A stretch of DNA of 64,000 bases, taken from contig JAPPED010000016.1 of the NCBI GenBank assembly GCA_028824295.1, forward strand, positions 1 to 64,000, in the 5' to 3' direction. Shown here piece by piece: positions 1-9,402 of this stretch (the stretch's first letter is position 1; the number at the start of each line of letters is the position of its first letter). The translations under genes were made by a program, and so were the position numbers. The notes beneath the pieces were generated by a model. It saw nothing but the letters and a program-made list of their open reading frames with translations. It was not told the origin of the DNA and searched no databases. This stretch comes from Rhodospirillales bacterium. GTDB lineage: Bacteria; Pseudomonadota; Alphaproteobacteria; TMED109.

Positions 1-527
1 CGAGCGTCACCATCAAGTCCCACCACAACGTCGGCGGCCTGCCGGAGCGCATGCAGATGCAGGTGGTCGAGCCCCTTCGCGAGCTGTTCAAGGACGAGGT
101 CCGGGAACTGGGCCGGGAACTCGGCCTGCCTGAAAGCCTGGTGGGTCGCCATCCGTTTCCGGGACCGGGCCTCGCGATCCGGATTCCCGGCCCGGTCAGC
201 CGGGAGAAGATCTCGTTGCTCCGGGAAGCCGACCGGATCTATCTGGATGCGATCCGCAAGGCCGGCCTCTACGACGACATCTGGCAGGCGTTCACCGTCC
301 TGCTGCCGGTTCGGAGCGTTGGCGTGATGGGCGACCGGCGCTCGTACGACTATGCCCTGGCGCTGCGGGCGGTGACGTCGGTGGACGGCATGACGGCCGG
401 CGTCTATCCGTTCTCGGCGGACTTTCTCGCAGACGTGGCGACCACGATCGTCAACCGGCTTCCGGGCATCAACCGGGTGCTGTACGACGTCACGTCAAAG
501 CCGCCCGGCACGATCGAGTGGGAGTGA
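1..527 (+). CDS. guaA: GMP synthase (glutamine-hydrolysing), C-terminal part
   Basis: This is the 3' end of guaA; the gene starts left of the window. The reading frame is open from base 3 and encodes the ATP-pyrophosphatase C-terminus and dimerisation domain. Recognisable pieces are [12 protein letters not shown], the [11 protein letters not shown] stretch, and the terminal [16 protein letters not shown] ending typical of GuaA. The enzyme converts XMP to GMP in the cytoplasm using glutamine. Its last 33 bases overlap the convergent SLOG gene on the other strand. The assignment is secure. Confidence 0.97.
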   Translation, partial: SVTIKSHHNVGGLPERMQMQVVEPLRELFKDEVRELGRELGLPESLVGRHPFPGPGLAIRIPGPVSREKISLLREADRIYLDAIRKAGLYDDIWQAFTVLLPVRSVGVMGDRRSYDYALALRAVTSVDGMTAGVYPFSADFLADVATTIVNRLPGINRVLYDVTSKPPGTIEWE

Positions 528-983
528 GGCAGCGGGCGCCAGCGCCCGGTAGAACCGCAACATCATGTCCCGGACCGCTATCCGGATCCCGGGTTCCTGG
601 CTCTCGCGAGGGCCGCCGACCAGCAGGAGCCTGATCCGGTGACGCCGGCAAAAACGGATTGCCGCGGTCACGGCGCGCGAAGAGCGCGGATCGAGCACGA
701 GCCGGGGGCGTGACGCGCCGGCCGTCCGGGGCAGCACGACGCTGCCTCCCCGCAGACGATGTCCGGCAAGGATCAGGACACCGTCGGCCAGCCGCAGGTT
801 CCGGCGCGTCCGCTGGATGGGACGGCGCATGGGCGTTGGCGTCAACGGCCAGCGTCGGCTGAGCGGCCCGGCTTCGGTCCAGCGGCCACCGGGACACCAG
901 CCGGTAATCGGAATGCCGCAGGCGCGGGCGGCCTCCAGGGCGCCCTGGTCGGCGCCGGTCTGCCCTCCCGACACCAGGACCAT
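495..983 (-). CDS. SLOG-family (circularly permuted YpsA-like) protein
   Basis: A Rossmann-like protein of about 162 residues that opens with the glycine-rich [15 protein letters not shown] signature of the cpYpsA branch of the SLOG superfamily (often annotated putative molybdenum carrier). [14 protein letters not shown] and a later [10 protein letters not shown] segment fit the family. SLOG proteins are thought to bind nucleotide-derived ligands; the actual ligand here is unknown. I chose ATG 983 because the family starts right at this motif. An upstream in-frame TTG at 1070 overlaps the stop of the thioesterase gene (TTGA) and would add a basic, low-complexity 29-residue extension. The 3' end overlaps guaA convergently. 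Confidence 0.75.
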   Translation of the reverse strand: MVLVSGGQTGADQGALEAARACGIPITGWCPGGRWTEAGPLSRRWPLTPTPMRRPIQRTRRNLRLADGVLILAGHRLRGGSVVLPRTAGASRPRLVLDPRSSRAVTAAIRFCRRHRIRLLLVGGPRESQEPGIRIAVRDMMLRFYRALAPAASLPLDRAGRL

Positions 984-1066
984 CGCACGCCGGGAGCCCG
1001 TGCCCGGCCGCGAGCGGAGGAACGCCCTCGGTTGCCGTGGACGGGGCGGCGGAGCCGGACGGCGCG

Positions 1067-1498
1067 TCAAGGGTCGGAGGGCGTGGTCACATGCCTGGCG
1101 AGATTGCGACGCAGGTCGTCGGGGATCGGGGTCGAGCGCATCGTGTCCTGATCCGCGTGCACCCAGACGACGCGGCCACGGGACAGGATGTCGTCGCCGT
1201 CGGCCGGATGCAGGGTCGTGGTAAACGTGACGCTGGAGGTTCCCAGCCGGGCGATCGCGACCGCGACGTCCAGCTCGTCGTCAAGCCGTACCGGCCGGGC
1301 GAAATCGATTTCCGCGTGGACGACGTTGAAGTCGAGACCCGACGCGCGTGCGTAGTCGAACAAGTCGAACGGCAGCGAACGAAGGAACTCGGTGATGGCG
1401 TTGTCGTAGTAGGTCAGATGCTGCGCAAAATACACCAGAGCCTGAGCGTCAACTTCGTTGTAACGGACCCGCATGCGCCAGCGGAACGGCTTCGACAC
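1067..1498 (-). CDS. Acyl-CoA thioesterase, 4HBT/YbgC-FadM type
   Basis: A 143-residue single hotdog-fold protein. The N-terminus carries VRYNEVDAQALVYFAQHLTYYDNA, in which the Asp of the NEVDAQG-like motif is the usual 4HBT catalytic residue. Later strands (VHAEIDFARPVRLDDEL, GRVVWVHAD) match the fold. It probably hydrolyses short acyl-CoA thioesters in the cytoplasm; substrate is not predictable. It lies in tandem with DUF2794 upstream and the SLOG gene downstream on the minus strand, with tight spacing suggesting one transcript. Confidence 0.85.
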   Translation of the reverse strand: MSKPFRWRMRVRYNEVDAQALVYFAQHLTYYDNAITEFLRSLPFDLFDYARASGLDFNVVHAEIDFARPVRLDDELDVAVAIARLGTSSVTFTTTLHPADGDDILSRGRVVWVHADQDTMRSTPIPDDLRRNLARHVTTPSDP

Positions 1499-1507
1499 GC
1501 GGTTGGG

Positions 1508-1882
1508 TCAGCCCTGCCGCACGCGTCGGGTGCGCGCCTCGAGCCAGGTGAGCAGCAGCGGCAGACTGGCCGAATGCTTGAGGAATCTTCCCCGCTGAAA
1601 GACCTGCCACTCGGGCACCCGGCTGCCCTGGTTGCCGCGCACCAACTGGTATTCCGGCGCTTCGCGGGCGTACCGGTAGACGCAGAACACCGCCAGCGTG
1701 TCCGAATGGTCGATCGAGTAGTCGTGCCAGAAACCGGCCTTCAGCATGCGCGAGAAGAGCCCGACCAGCTGGCTGATTTCACCGTCCCGGAAGACGTTTT
1801 TCGGGCTTGATGCCCGCCGGCCCGGTCGTGAAACGACCCGGGCCGCCAATACACTGGGCGTCGTTTGTGCCTGCCCTTCCAT
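1508..1882 (-). CDS. DUF2794 family protein
   Basis: A 124-residue protein of unknown function matching DUF2794, a family essentially confined to Alphaproteobacteria. The conserved part is ISQLVGLFSRMLKAGFWHDY, followed by SIDH, AVFCVYRYA and a C-terminal GRFLKHSASLPLLLTWLE segment. I placed the start at ATG 1882; the same frame stays open further upstream but would run into the antisense of the tRNA gene, which is not plausible. It is probably co-transcribed with the thioesterase. Confidence 0.8.
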   Translation of the reverse strand: MEGQAQTTPSVLAARVVSRPGRRASSPKNVFRDGEISQLVGLFSRMLKAGFWHDYSIDHSDTLAVFCVYRYAREAPEYQLVRGNQGSRVPEWQVFQRGRFLKHSASLPLLLTWLEARTRRVRQG

Positions 1883-2010
1883 AGTCCAGCAGTATGGTTG
1901 CGCCAGCAACTCAATGCAACCGATCCAGCGCCGGCGCCGCCGGATCGGCCGGTGCTTTCCGGACTTGCGAAGTCGGCGCCAATGGAGTTGAGTCCCCCTA
2001 GGCGCTGCGC

Positions 2011-2097
2011 GCGGGTGTGGCGGAATTGGTAGACGCGCCGGATTCAAAATCCGGTTCTGGCAACAGAGTGTCGGTTCGAGTCCGACCACCCGCACCA
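2011..2097 (+). tRNA. tRNA-Leu (anticodon CAA)
   Basis: An 87-base class II tRNA with encoded CCA. The acceptor arm GCGGGTG (2011-2017) pairs with CACCCGC (2087-2093), followed by A-CCA. The anticodon stem CCGGA/TCCGG encloses TTCAAAA, giving anticodon CAA (2045-2047) that reads UUG. A variable arm and the T-arm with GGTTCGAGTCC are present. The D-loop holds the usual GAATTGGTAGACGC sequence of Leu tRNAs. Confidence 0.97.
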
Positions 2098-2132
2098 GGA
2101 ACTGGCCGAGCATGGCAATGGCGCCCCGCCGC

Positions 2133-2771
2133 TCAGCGTGTCATGCTGATCAGCGGGCCCGCCTCGGACTTGCGCATGGCACCGAAGGCGCCTTCGACGA
2201 CGTGTCCCTTGCGGTCGTACTTGAACGTGCCCGCCACGGCCTCGCCCCTGAGCCCGAAGAACGCTCCGATGACGGTGACGTGGGGCAGAAACTCGGCAAA
2301 GTGGCTGTACCTGGCGACGGCGAGGTGCTGGAACGAATCGCCGGCTATCGCCTGCCAGCTGCCGTCCGCGAGTTCCTTTGCCAGGCCCCACAGCCGAACG
2401 TTGACGGTGTAGGCGTTGGCGCCGTCGGCAATGAATTCAACGGTGACGTTCCCGCGGACCCGGGCGTCCCGGTCGCGCTGAAGTTGGTCGCCCACGCGGC
2501 TCACGCCGCCGGAGGTGGAGGCCCACACGAAACCGTCGTAGATCACGTTGACGCCGTCACGATCAGGCGGAATTTCCGAGCGGAGCGCCCGCCGCCCGAA
2601 GCCGAGCACATGGAATTCTCCGTCCGCCTGGACGATGCCGTACCGGCTGTCGTGGTCGAAGGTCTGAACGTCGAACCAATTGCCCCAGCAAAATGTGGTG
2701 GTCAAGTCGCACGCGCGTGCAGCGGAGGTCAATGTAAGGGCGAGAATGAGGGCCAGGATGGGGACTTTCAT
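2133..2771 (-). CDS. Secreted TbpB-like beta-barrel domain protein
   Basis: A 212-residue protein with a clear signal peptide (MKVPILALILALTLTSAARA). The C-terminal third has the pattern VTVIGAFFGLRGEAVAGTF followed by VEGAFGAMR, which is characteristic of the transferrin-binding protein B beta-barrel domain family (GxFYGPxAxExGGTF...GxFGA). There is no lipobox cysteine immediately after the signal, so it looks periplasmic or secreted rather than a lipoprotein. A Fur-like box lies 54-75 bases upstream of the start, consistent with iron control. The natural ligand is unknown; a general heme/iron or surface-protein role is inference. Confidence 0.65.
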   Translation of the reverse strand: MKVPILALILALTLTSAARACDLTTTFCWGNWFDVQTFDHDSRYGIVQADGEFHVLGFGRRALRSEIPPDRDGVNVIYDGFVWASTSGGVSRVGDQLQRDRDARVRGNVTVEFIADGANAYTVNVRLWGLAKELADGSWQAIAGDSFQHLAVARYSHFAEFLPHVTVIGAFFGLRGEAVAGTFKYDRKGHVVEGAFGAMRKSEAGPLISMTR

Positions 2772-2824
2772 GGTCGTGGTCCGTTCGTGTGTTTGGGCCT
2801 CCTCTTGCGTGAAAGAGAATGTAT

Positions 2825-2846
2825 ATGAGAATGAGTTGCATTCGCA
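2825..2846 (-). promoter_or_regulatory. Candidate Fur box upstream of the TbpB-like gene
   Basis: On the minus strand the sequence reads GCGAATGCAACTCATTCTCA, a close relative of Fur-box hexamer arrays (GATAAT/ATTATC repeats). It lies 54-75 bases upstream of the start codon of the gene at 2771. The site is imperfect and was recognised by eye only. Confidence 0.4.
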
Positions 2847-2847
2847 A

Positions 2848-3879
2848 GTAATATCAGCTACAGTCTGGTCACTGTGGCAATGCCGCAGGAGGGAGGGAAC
2901 GTGTGATGCAACGACGTGCCGTTCGCTGCATCCGCTAACCCATGGCGTCCAGCAGGCTGGCCGACCGTCCGTTCACCTGTAGCGGCCGGCACCTCCTCTC
3001 GGACTGGCATGCTGGCGCCAGGCGCGAAGGGGCGCTTCTCCGGCTCGCCGACATCCCCTCGCGGACCGGTCGGTAGCGCCTCTTCGCGCAATCCTGCGCT
3101 CGTCGAGTTGGAGCCGGGTACGCCATGGGCTGGTCTGCGGTTGGCCAGCTGGCGGGAGTGGAGCTTCTCTGGCCGTGCCGCCAGTTCGCTTGCAGCACGC
3201 GATGCGACGTGGTGGCCGTCCAGGAAGAGTTCCAAGCTGACGTTACGGACATCAACGCCATCGGGTTGATGAGCCGGTTTGCCGAGGACTCGGACGTCAT
3301 GACCCAGGGCCTTGTTCTGGTCTCGGTCTTCCCGGTCGACAGCTGCGCCGATTCACCGAAAGGTGTCCCGTGATGCTGGCTGCGGCGGGTGCCCATTCGG
3401 ATGTCCGGACGTCTCCACAATCTGTCCACAGGTTTTCCACCCGTCGCGGGTACGGGTTGCCGGCTTCGCTTGGTGCATCCAGGGAAAGTTTTGCGCAGCG
3501 TAGTCCGATGCAAGGAAAAGAAGCGCGGAGCCCCTTGATCCCACTGCCAAATGGTCACGAGCGTCTGGTCCAACTCGGTTGAACCCGCTTCGAGAAACTG
3601 TATGGTTGTCCATGCGGGCTTTCCGTGATCGTCTCCTCAGATGTGTGAAGTGTGGCGTCGCGAAGGTCGGCAGCCGCCATTTGTGCCTGCGCGCGCAATG
3701 GCCGGGGGACGACCCTCCCCTTCCGCGACGTCATCGTGGATCCCGTAGGTCGTACTAATCCGGGCATGTCTCGCGCTTGGCTGTGCAAGCCGGGTTGGCG
3801 GGTCCGGCGCAAATTTGAAGGAATCACCGGGTGCACGCTTCCCGCTGTCGCGGGAACGGTCGGCCGGTAATGAGGCGCC
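2848..3879. other. Long stretch without a recognisable gene before nusA
   Basis: About 1 kb in which open frames on both strands translate to Arg/Ser/Pro-rich sequence with no recognisable domain, as expected for out-of-frame GC-rich DNA. In most alphaproteobacteria rimP sits directly upstream of nusA; I see no RimP-like sequence here. The segment must hold the nusA operon promoter, probably within 3600-3870. A cluster with repeated TCCACA (3414-3448) resembles DnaA-box fragments but is too degenerate to call. Confidence 0.5.
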
Positions 3880-5535
3880 TTGACGCAGAACGTGAACGCA
3901 ATTCCTGAACTTGGACGACCGGAACTACTCGAGTTCGCCCAGTCCATCGCCAACGAGCGTTTGATCGATACCGACGTGGTGCTGGGCGCCATGGAAGAAG
4001 CCGTGCAGGTAGCGGCGTTGCGAAAGTACGGTCAGGACCTCGAGGTGAAGGCAAGCATCGACCGGAAATCCGGCGAGATCACGCTCCAGCGGGTACTGGA
4101 GGTGGCGGATCCGGTCGACGACTGGCATCGACAGATCAGCCTCGAGGACGGGAAAGCGCGCGATCCGGACGCAAAGATTGGTGATCGGCTGCACGAGCCG
4201 CTACCGCCGATCGACCTGGGGCGCCTCTCTGCGCAGACGGCCAAGCAGGTGGTGTACCGCCTCGTCCGTGAGGCTGAGCGCAAGCGCCAGTACGAGGAAT
4301 TCAAGGGCCGTGTCGGCGAGATCATCAACGGCATCGTCAAACGCTTCGAGTACGGCAACGTGATTGTGGATCTGGGCCGCGCGGAAGGGTTCATGCGCCG
4401 CGACCAGACGCTGGCCAAGGAGGCGTACCGGACCGGCGACCGGATCCGTGCGTACATCATGGAGGTGCGTGAGGAGACCCGGGGTCCGCAGATCCTGCTG
4501 TCACGAGCGTGCAACGAATTTCTCGTAAAGCTGTTCGCCCAGGAAGTTCCGGAGATCTACGACGGGATCGTGGAGATCGTTGCCGCCGCCCGTGACCCAG
4601 GGAGTCGCGCCAAGATTGCGGTGATTTCGAATGACCCGGGGATCGACCCCGTGGGTGCCTGCGTCGGGATGCGTGGCAGCCGAGTTCAGGCCGTTGTGGG
4701 CGAGCTGCAGGGCGAGCGCGTCGACATTATCCAGTGGTCCCCCGATACCGCCACGTTCATCGTTAACGCGCTGGTTCCGGCCGAGGTGACAAAGGTCATT
4801 CTCGACGATGAAGCGACGCGGGTGGAAGTGGTGGTTCCTGAGAACCAGCAGAGCTACGCCATCGGACGGCGTGGCCAGAATGTGCGCCTAGCGACGAAAC
4901 TGACCGGTTGGGAGATCAAGATCCTTACCGAAAAGATGGAATCCGACCGCCGGCAGGACGAGTTGCGGCAGCTCATCAAGATGTTCGTCAAGACTCTCGA
5001 CGTCGACGAAGTGGTCGCGCACCTGCTGGTGACGGAAGGCTTCGACTCCCTGGAGGCCATCGCGTTCGTCCCGTTCGAGGAACTGGCGGAAATCGAAGGC
5101 CTTCGGGAGGAAGTTGCCGAGGAGCTCCGTGAGCGCGCCACGAAGGTGATCCTTGAGCGCAACGAGGAGCTGCTGAAAGTCCGGACCAAGCTGGGCGTGA
5201 CCGACGAGGTCGCGGCCATCGAGCAGCTCAGCCCGTCGATGCTGGTGGTGCTGGGTCTCAACGGCGTGCGGACGCTCGACCAGCTCGCGGACCTTTCGAA
5301 CGACGAACTGACCGAGCTGCTGGCCGACAAGGTGGCCGTGGAGAAGCTCCGCGTGTTCTATCAGGCCAACAACGAGGAGATGGGGCCCGGCATCCAGCTG
5401 CCCGACGTGGAGCTTGAGCAGGACGAGGCAAACCAGGTGATCATGGCGGCCCGCGCGCACTGGTTTGCCGATGACGAAGCCGGTTCGGGCACTGCCACGG
5501 CAGACGCGCCCCCGACGGCGGAAACGACTGCATGA
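3880..5535 (+). CDS. nusA: Transcription termination/antitermination factor NusA
   Basis: A 551-residue NusA. The N-terminal RNA-polymerase-binding domain starts LLEFAQSIANERLIDTDVV. An S1 domain follows at about 140-205 (GRVGEIINGIVKRFEYGN), then KH1 (around 238, GIDPVGACVGMRGSRV) and KH2 (around 321, QSYAIGRRGQNVRLA), and a helix-hairpin-helix-rich C-terminus with an acidic tail. It modulates pausing, termination and antitermination. The start is TTG at 3880 with GAGG 7 bases upstream; GTG 3892 is an alternative. It is the first gene of an operon with overlapping stop/start junctions. Confidence 0.97.
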   Translation: MTQNVNAIPELGRPELLEFAQSIANERLIDTDVVLGAMEEAVQVAALRKYGQDLEVKASIDRKSGEITLQRVLEVADPVDDWHRQISLEDGKARDPDAKIGDRLHEPLPPIDLGRLSAQTAKQVVYRLVREAERKRQYEEFKGRVGEIINGIVKRFEYGNVIVDLGRAEGFMRRDQTLAKEAYRTGDRIRAYIMEVREETRGPQILLSRACNEFLVKLFAQEVPEIYDGIVEIVAAARDPGSRAKIAVISNDPGIDPVGACVGMRGSRVQAVVGELQGERVDIIQWSPDTATFIVNALVPAEVTKVILDDEATRVEVVVPENQQSYAIGRRGQNVRLATKLTGWEIKILTEKMESDRRQDELRQLIKMFVKTLDVDEVVAHLLVTEGFDSLEAIAFVPFEELAEIEGLREEVAEELRERATKVILERNEELLKVRTKLGVTDEVAAIEQLSPSMLVVLGLNGVRTLDQLADLSNDELTELLADKVAVEKLRVFYQANNEEMGPGIQLPDVELEQDEANQVIMAARAHWFADDEAGSGTATADAPPTAETTA

Positions 5536-6137
5536 CGGCCGCGCGGACCACCGAAGACGCCGGCACCCGCCGCTGCATCGTGGCGCGGACGGTGGAAGCG
5601 CGGGCCGGCCTCGTGCGGTTCGTTGCAAATGGCGCGGACGTCGTGCCGGACCTCGCAGAACGCCTGCCCGGCCGTGGGGCGTGGGTCGGAGCCCGGCGAA
5701 GCCGGATCGACGAAGCGGTGCGGCGCAACCTGTTTTCCCGGGCCTTCCAGCGCCGGGTCGATGTACCTCCGGACCTTGCCGGACAGGTGGAGGGGCTGGT
5801 CGCCAGACGGGTGATCGACCTAGTGGGGCTCGCCCGCCGGGCAGGTCATGCAGTGTACGGACGGGACCGGTGCCTTGAGGCCATCAACTCGGGCGCCGTC
5901 GGGCTGCTGATCGTGGCGGATGACGCCGGAACGGAGTCGCGACGGATGTTGCGCACAGCCGACGCGTGCAGCGTCGCCACTGGCACGGGCCCGTCCAAGG
6001 CCAAGCTCGGAACTCCTTTCGGCGTTGACAGCGCCGCCTACGTCGCGGTTTGGGCCGGATCACTCTGTGACCGGATCAAGCGCGATCTGCAACGCCTGGC
6101 CGGCCTGCGTCCGGCCGAACACGGAAATCAGGCATGA
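5532..6137 (+). CDS. YlxR / L7Ae-like RNA-binding fusion protein
   Basis: A 201-residue two-domain protein. The N-terminal half is the YlxR (DUF448) domain (RRCIVARTVEARAGLVRF, then GRGAWVGARR); the C-terminal half resembles an L7Ae-type RNA-binding domain (DLVGLARRAGHAVYGRD, GLLIVADDAG, GTPFGVDSAAYVAV). This fusion between nusA and infB is typical of Alphaproteobacteria. The start codon overlaps the nusA stop (ATGA), and its own stop overlaps infB the same way, so translation is coupled. It probably binds RNA or the ribosome; the exact role is not established. Confidence 0.92.
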   Translation: MTAARTTEDAGTRRCIVARTVEARAGLVRFVANGADVVPDLAERLPGRGAWVGARRSRIDEAVRRNLFSRAFQRRVDVPPDLAGQVEGLVARRVIDLVGLARRAGHAVYGRDRCLEAINSGAVGLLIVADDAGTESRRMLRTADACSVATGTGPSKAKLGTPFGVDSAAYVAVWAGSLCDRIKRDLQRLAGLRPAEHGNQA

Positions 6138-9013
6138 CCGATAAACCCCTTGGCCTAGATCCCGACGCCAAAGGCGGAAGTCCCGAGAGTCTCCAGCTCA
6201 GCCGCACGGTGAGCGGAGGCACGGTGCGCCAGAACTTTTCACGCGGTCGGAGCAAGCCGGTCGAGGTCGAGCGTCGCAAGAAGCGGGTCTTCAAGAAGGG
6301 CGCCGGGGGGCGCATGGAGGAGGACAAGGCCAAGGCGACGACGTCCACGCTGACCCCGCGGCCGACCGTCACGCCATCGCCCGGCCGGACCGACACCGTA
6401 TCGCCTCCGCCCCCGACCCCTCAGCGCAAGAGCGCTCCCAGCGGTCTGTCGGAAGGAGAGCGCCGAGCGCGGCTCCGGGCCCTTGAGGAACGGGCCCGAC
6501 GGCTTGCCGAGCCTCTCCCCGAGATGACCGAGCAGGTGACGATCGTGCCGCCCCCCGAGCAGGAGCTCGAAGCGCCGCCCGAGGCGCGCCGGCGCCCGCC
6601 CGAACGTCCGGCACCGACCCCGGATCCGCTGGACTCCGGGCCGCCGCCGATGGAAGAGGGCGACCCGGGTGTCACCGAAGATCCCTCCCGTTCGCTTGGA
6701 CCGGACGTCCGCGTGGTCGCCAGAGCGCCCCGGCCTTCCGGCCGCGATGACGCCGATCCGGACGTCCCGCCGCCCGCGATGCGCGGGCCGCGGCCGCACC
6801 GCGACCGACCGACCGGACCGAGGGCTCCGGGAGACGGTCCAGCCGGCCCAAGGTCCGGCGGCCCGCGCTCGAGCGAGGCCCGAACCGGAGGTCCGGGGCA
6901 TCCCGGTTCCCGGCCGGCCGGTCCTCGTCCTGCAGGCTCTCGCCCGTCCGGGCAGCGTCCCCAGGGCGCTCGCCCCGCCGCCCCGCGTACGGGCGCCCCG
7001 CGGCCGACGGTACCCCGGTCGCCGGAGACGACCGAGCGTTCGCGCAAGTCCCGTAACCGGCCGCGCCGGGAGGCACGCAAGCAGGCGAACCGGGCCGAGC
7101 AGACCGAACGTCGGCGTTCCGGAAAGATCACGGTCCAGCAGGCGCTGGACGACACCGAGCGCCAGCGCTCGCTGGCCTCGGTCCGCCGTGCGCGTGAGCG
7201 CGAGCGGCAGGCGCAGCGACGGGCGCAGGGCAGTACCGCCCAGAAGGTCGTGCGCGAGGTCGTCGTCCCTGAGGCGATCACAGTGCAGGAGCTGGCCAAC
7301 CGGATGGCCGTGCGGAGCGCCGAGGTGGTCAAGACGCTGATGGGCCTCGGCGTCATGGCGACCGTGACCCAGACCATCGACGCGGACACCGCGGAACTCG
7401 TGGTCGAGGAACTTGGCCACCGCGTGAAGCGGGTGTCGGCCGCGGACGTCGAGATCGGGCTCAAGGCTGCCGAGGACAGCCCCGAGGACCTGGTCCAGCG
7501 CAGTCCGGTCGTGACCGTGATGGGACACGTCGATCACGGCAAGACGTCGATCCTCGATGCACTCCGTTCGACGGACGTGGCGGCCAAGGAGGCCGGCGGC
7601 ATCACGCAGCACGTGGGGGCGTATCAGGTCAGCACCGAAAGTGGCCAGAAGATCACGTTCATCGACACGCCCGGGCACGCGGCGTTCACCGCGATGCGGG
7701 CCCGCGGGGCAGACGTCACGGACATCGTGGTGCTGGTGGTGGCCGCGGACGACGGGGTCATGGCCCAGACGATCGAGGCCGCGCAGCACGCCCGGGCCGC
7801 CAACAAGCAGATCGTGCTCGCAATCAACAAGATCGATACGCCGGGGGCGGATCCCGGGCGGGTAAAGAGTCAGCTGCTGCAGCACGAGATCATCACCGAG
7901 GACCATGGCGGTGACGTGATCCCAGTCGAGGTGTCGGCGACCAAGAAGATCAACCTGGAAGGCCTGATCAACGCGATTCTGCTGCAGGCCGAGATGGCGG
8001 ACCTGAAGGCAAACCCGAAGCGGTCTGCGGAAGGCGTCGTCATTGAGGCGCGCCTTGACCGGGGCCGCGGCGTGGTTGCGACCCTGCTGGTGCAGCGTGG
8101 CTCGCTCCGGGTGGGGGACATCGTGGTCGCAGGGTCCAAGTGGGGCCGGGTGCGGGCACTGACCGACGAACGCGGCGCGAAGGTGCCTGGGGCGACGCCA
8201 TCGGTGCCGGTCGAGATGCTCGGCCTGAGCGAGGTTCCCGAGGCGGGTGACGAGTTCGTCGTGGTCAAGAGTGACGCGCGGGCACGCGAAGTCAGCGAGT
8301 ACCGCGAGCGCATGGAGAAGCAGAAGCGGGTGGCGGCGTTGGCGAAGGGTACCAACGTCGAGGAGATGCTCCGGAGCATGGGCACCGCTCAGCGCCAGAC
8401 GGTCGCCGTGATCATCAAGGCGGATGCGCACGGGTCGCTGCAGGCGATCGCCCAGGCGCTGACGGCCCTGACCACCGAAGAGGTGGGTTGCCAGATCCTG
8501 TACCAGGGTGTCGGCGCCATCACCGAGTCGGATGTGACCCTGGCGGCGGCGACGCCGGCGTTGGTGATCGGCTTCAACGTCCGCGCCGATGCGGTGTCCA
8601 GGCAGCTGGCGCGTCGACAGGGCGTGGACATCCGCTACTTCGGGCTCATCCACGAGTTGATCGACGACGTCCGGTCGATGCTCTCCGACCTGCTCGCACC
8701 GGAGATTCGCGAGGACTTCCTCGGCTACGCCCGTATCAAGCAGGTGTTCCAGGTCAGCAAGATCGGCAACGTGGCCGGCTGCGAGGTCACCGAAGGCGTG
8801 GTCCGCCGTGGCGCCAAGGTGCGCCTGCTTCGCGACAACGTTGTCATCCACACGGGCACGCTGGCCACGCTCAAGCGGTTCAAGGACGACGTCGACGAAG
8901 TGCGCTCCGGCACCGAATGCGGGATGTCGTTCGAGAACTACGAGGACATCCGGGCCGATGACGTCATCGAGTGCTTCGTTGCGCGTGAGGAACGGCGCAC
9001 GCTGGGAGACTAG
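6134..9013 (+). CDS. infB: Translation initiation factor IF-2
   Basis: A 959-residue IF-2 with a long, Pro/Arg-rich disordered N-terminal region (to about residue 370), an IF2-N domain (around 379-430), and the GTPase domain. The G1 motif GHVDHGKT is near 463, DTPGH near 512 and NKID near 565. Domain II and the fMet-tRNA-binding C-terminus follow, with the ending [12 protein letters not shown]. It positions initiator tRNA on the 30S subunit. The ATG overlaps the preceding stop (ATGA). Confidence 0.98.
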   Translation: MTDKPLGLDPDAKGGSPESLQLSRTVSGGTVRQNFSRGRSKPVEVERRKKRVFKKGAGGRMEEDKAKATTSTLTPRPTVTPSPGRTDTVSPPPPTPQRKSAPSGLSEGERRARLRALEERARRLAEPLPEMTEQVTIVPPPEQELEAPPEARRRPPERPAPTPDPLDSGPPPMEEGDPGVTEDPSRSLGPDVRVVARAPRPSGRDDADPDVPPPAMRGPRPHRDRPTGPRAPGDGPAGPRSGGPRSSEARTGGPGHPGSRPAGPRPAGSRPSGQRPQGARPAAPRTGAPRPTVPRSPETTERSRKSRNRPRREARKQANRAEQTERRRSGKITVQQALDDTERQRSLASVRRARERERQAQRRAQGSTAQKVVREVVVPEAITVQELANRMAVRSAEVVKTLMGLGVMATVTQTIDADTAELVVEELGHRVKRVSAADVEIGLKAAEDSPEDLVQRSPVVTVMGHVDHGKTSILDALRSTDVAAKEAGGITQHVGAYQVSTESGQKITFIDTPGHAAFTAMRARGADVTDIVVLVVAADDGVMAQTIEAAQHARAANKQIVLAINKIDTPGADPGRVKSQLLQHEIITEDHGGDVIPVEVSATKKINLEGLINAILLQAEMADLKANPKRSAEGVVIEARLDRGRGVVATLLVQRGSLRVGDIVVAGSKWGRVRALTDERGAKVPGATPSVPVEMLGLSEVPEAGDEFVVVKSDARAREVSEYRERMEKQKRVAALAKGTNVEEMLRSMGTAQRQTVAVIIKADAHGSLQAIAQALTALTTEEVGCQILYQGVGAITESDVTLAAATPALVIGFNVRADAVSRQLARRQGVDIRYFGLIHELIDDVRSMLSDLLAPEIREDFLGYARIKQVFQVSKIGNVAGCEVTEGVVRRGAKVRLLRDNVVIHTGTLATLKRFKDDVDEVRSGTECGMSFENYEDIRADDVIECFVAREERRTLGD

Positions 9014-9018
9014 GGGTC

Positions 9019-9402
9019 GTGGCTGCAGGCCGATGGGAGAGCGCCCGGAAGTACCGGGTCGGGCGCGCCGTCCAGGAAGCGCTGGCCCACGTACTTGCCG
9101 GCGACTCGCTCCGGGACCCGGTGCTTCGTGATGCCAACGTCACGGTCCTCGAGGTGCGGATGAGCCCGGACCTCCGCCGCGCCGACGTGTTCATATTGCC
9201 GTTCGGTACGGACCGGGCGGATGCTCCGGCCGAACTGCTGGAGCGCCTTGTCCGGGCGGCGCCGTACCTCGCTGGAGCCGTGGCCCGCCAGGCGCGTCTC
9301 CGGTACGCACCGAAACTTCATTTCCGGCTGGACCAGCAGCTGGACCGGGCAGCGGATGTCGACCGCCTCCTCGACGCCCCGTCGCCGGTTGATGCAGCTT
9401 GA
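9019..9402 (+). CDS. rbfA: Ribosome-binding factor A
   Basis: A 127-residue RbfA (KH-like fold) with RVGRAVQEALAHVLAG, VTVLEVRMSPDLRRADVFI and a C-terminal LHFRLDQQLDRAADVDRLL segment. It acts in late 30S maturation at the 5' end of 16S rRNA. The start is GTG 9019, five bases after the infB stop; the 3' end overlaps truB by 11 bases. Confidence 0.95.
   Translation: MAAGRWESARKYRVGRAVQEALAHVLAGDSLRDPVLRDANVTVLEVRMSPDLRRADVFILPFGTDRADAPAELLERLVRAAPYLAGAVARQARLRYAPKLHFRLDQQLDRAADVDRLLDAPSPVDAA

Noticed and set aside
3405-3450. Possible DnaA-box cluster / origin
   Set aside because: TCCACA repeats are present, but none matches TTATNCACA well, the region is not AT-rich and no dnaA, hemE or repC lies nearby.
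2935-3573. Long minus-strand open frame before nusA
   Set aside because: Translation is Arg/Ser/Thr-rich with no domain or plausible start; alternative frames are equally open. Looks like GC-rich non-coding DNA or a very old remnant.
6239-8851. 870-codon minus-strand open frame across infB
   Set aside because: It is the antisense of infB in GC-rich DNA, with His/Arg/Asp-rich shadow composition.
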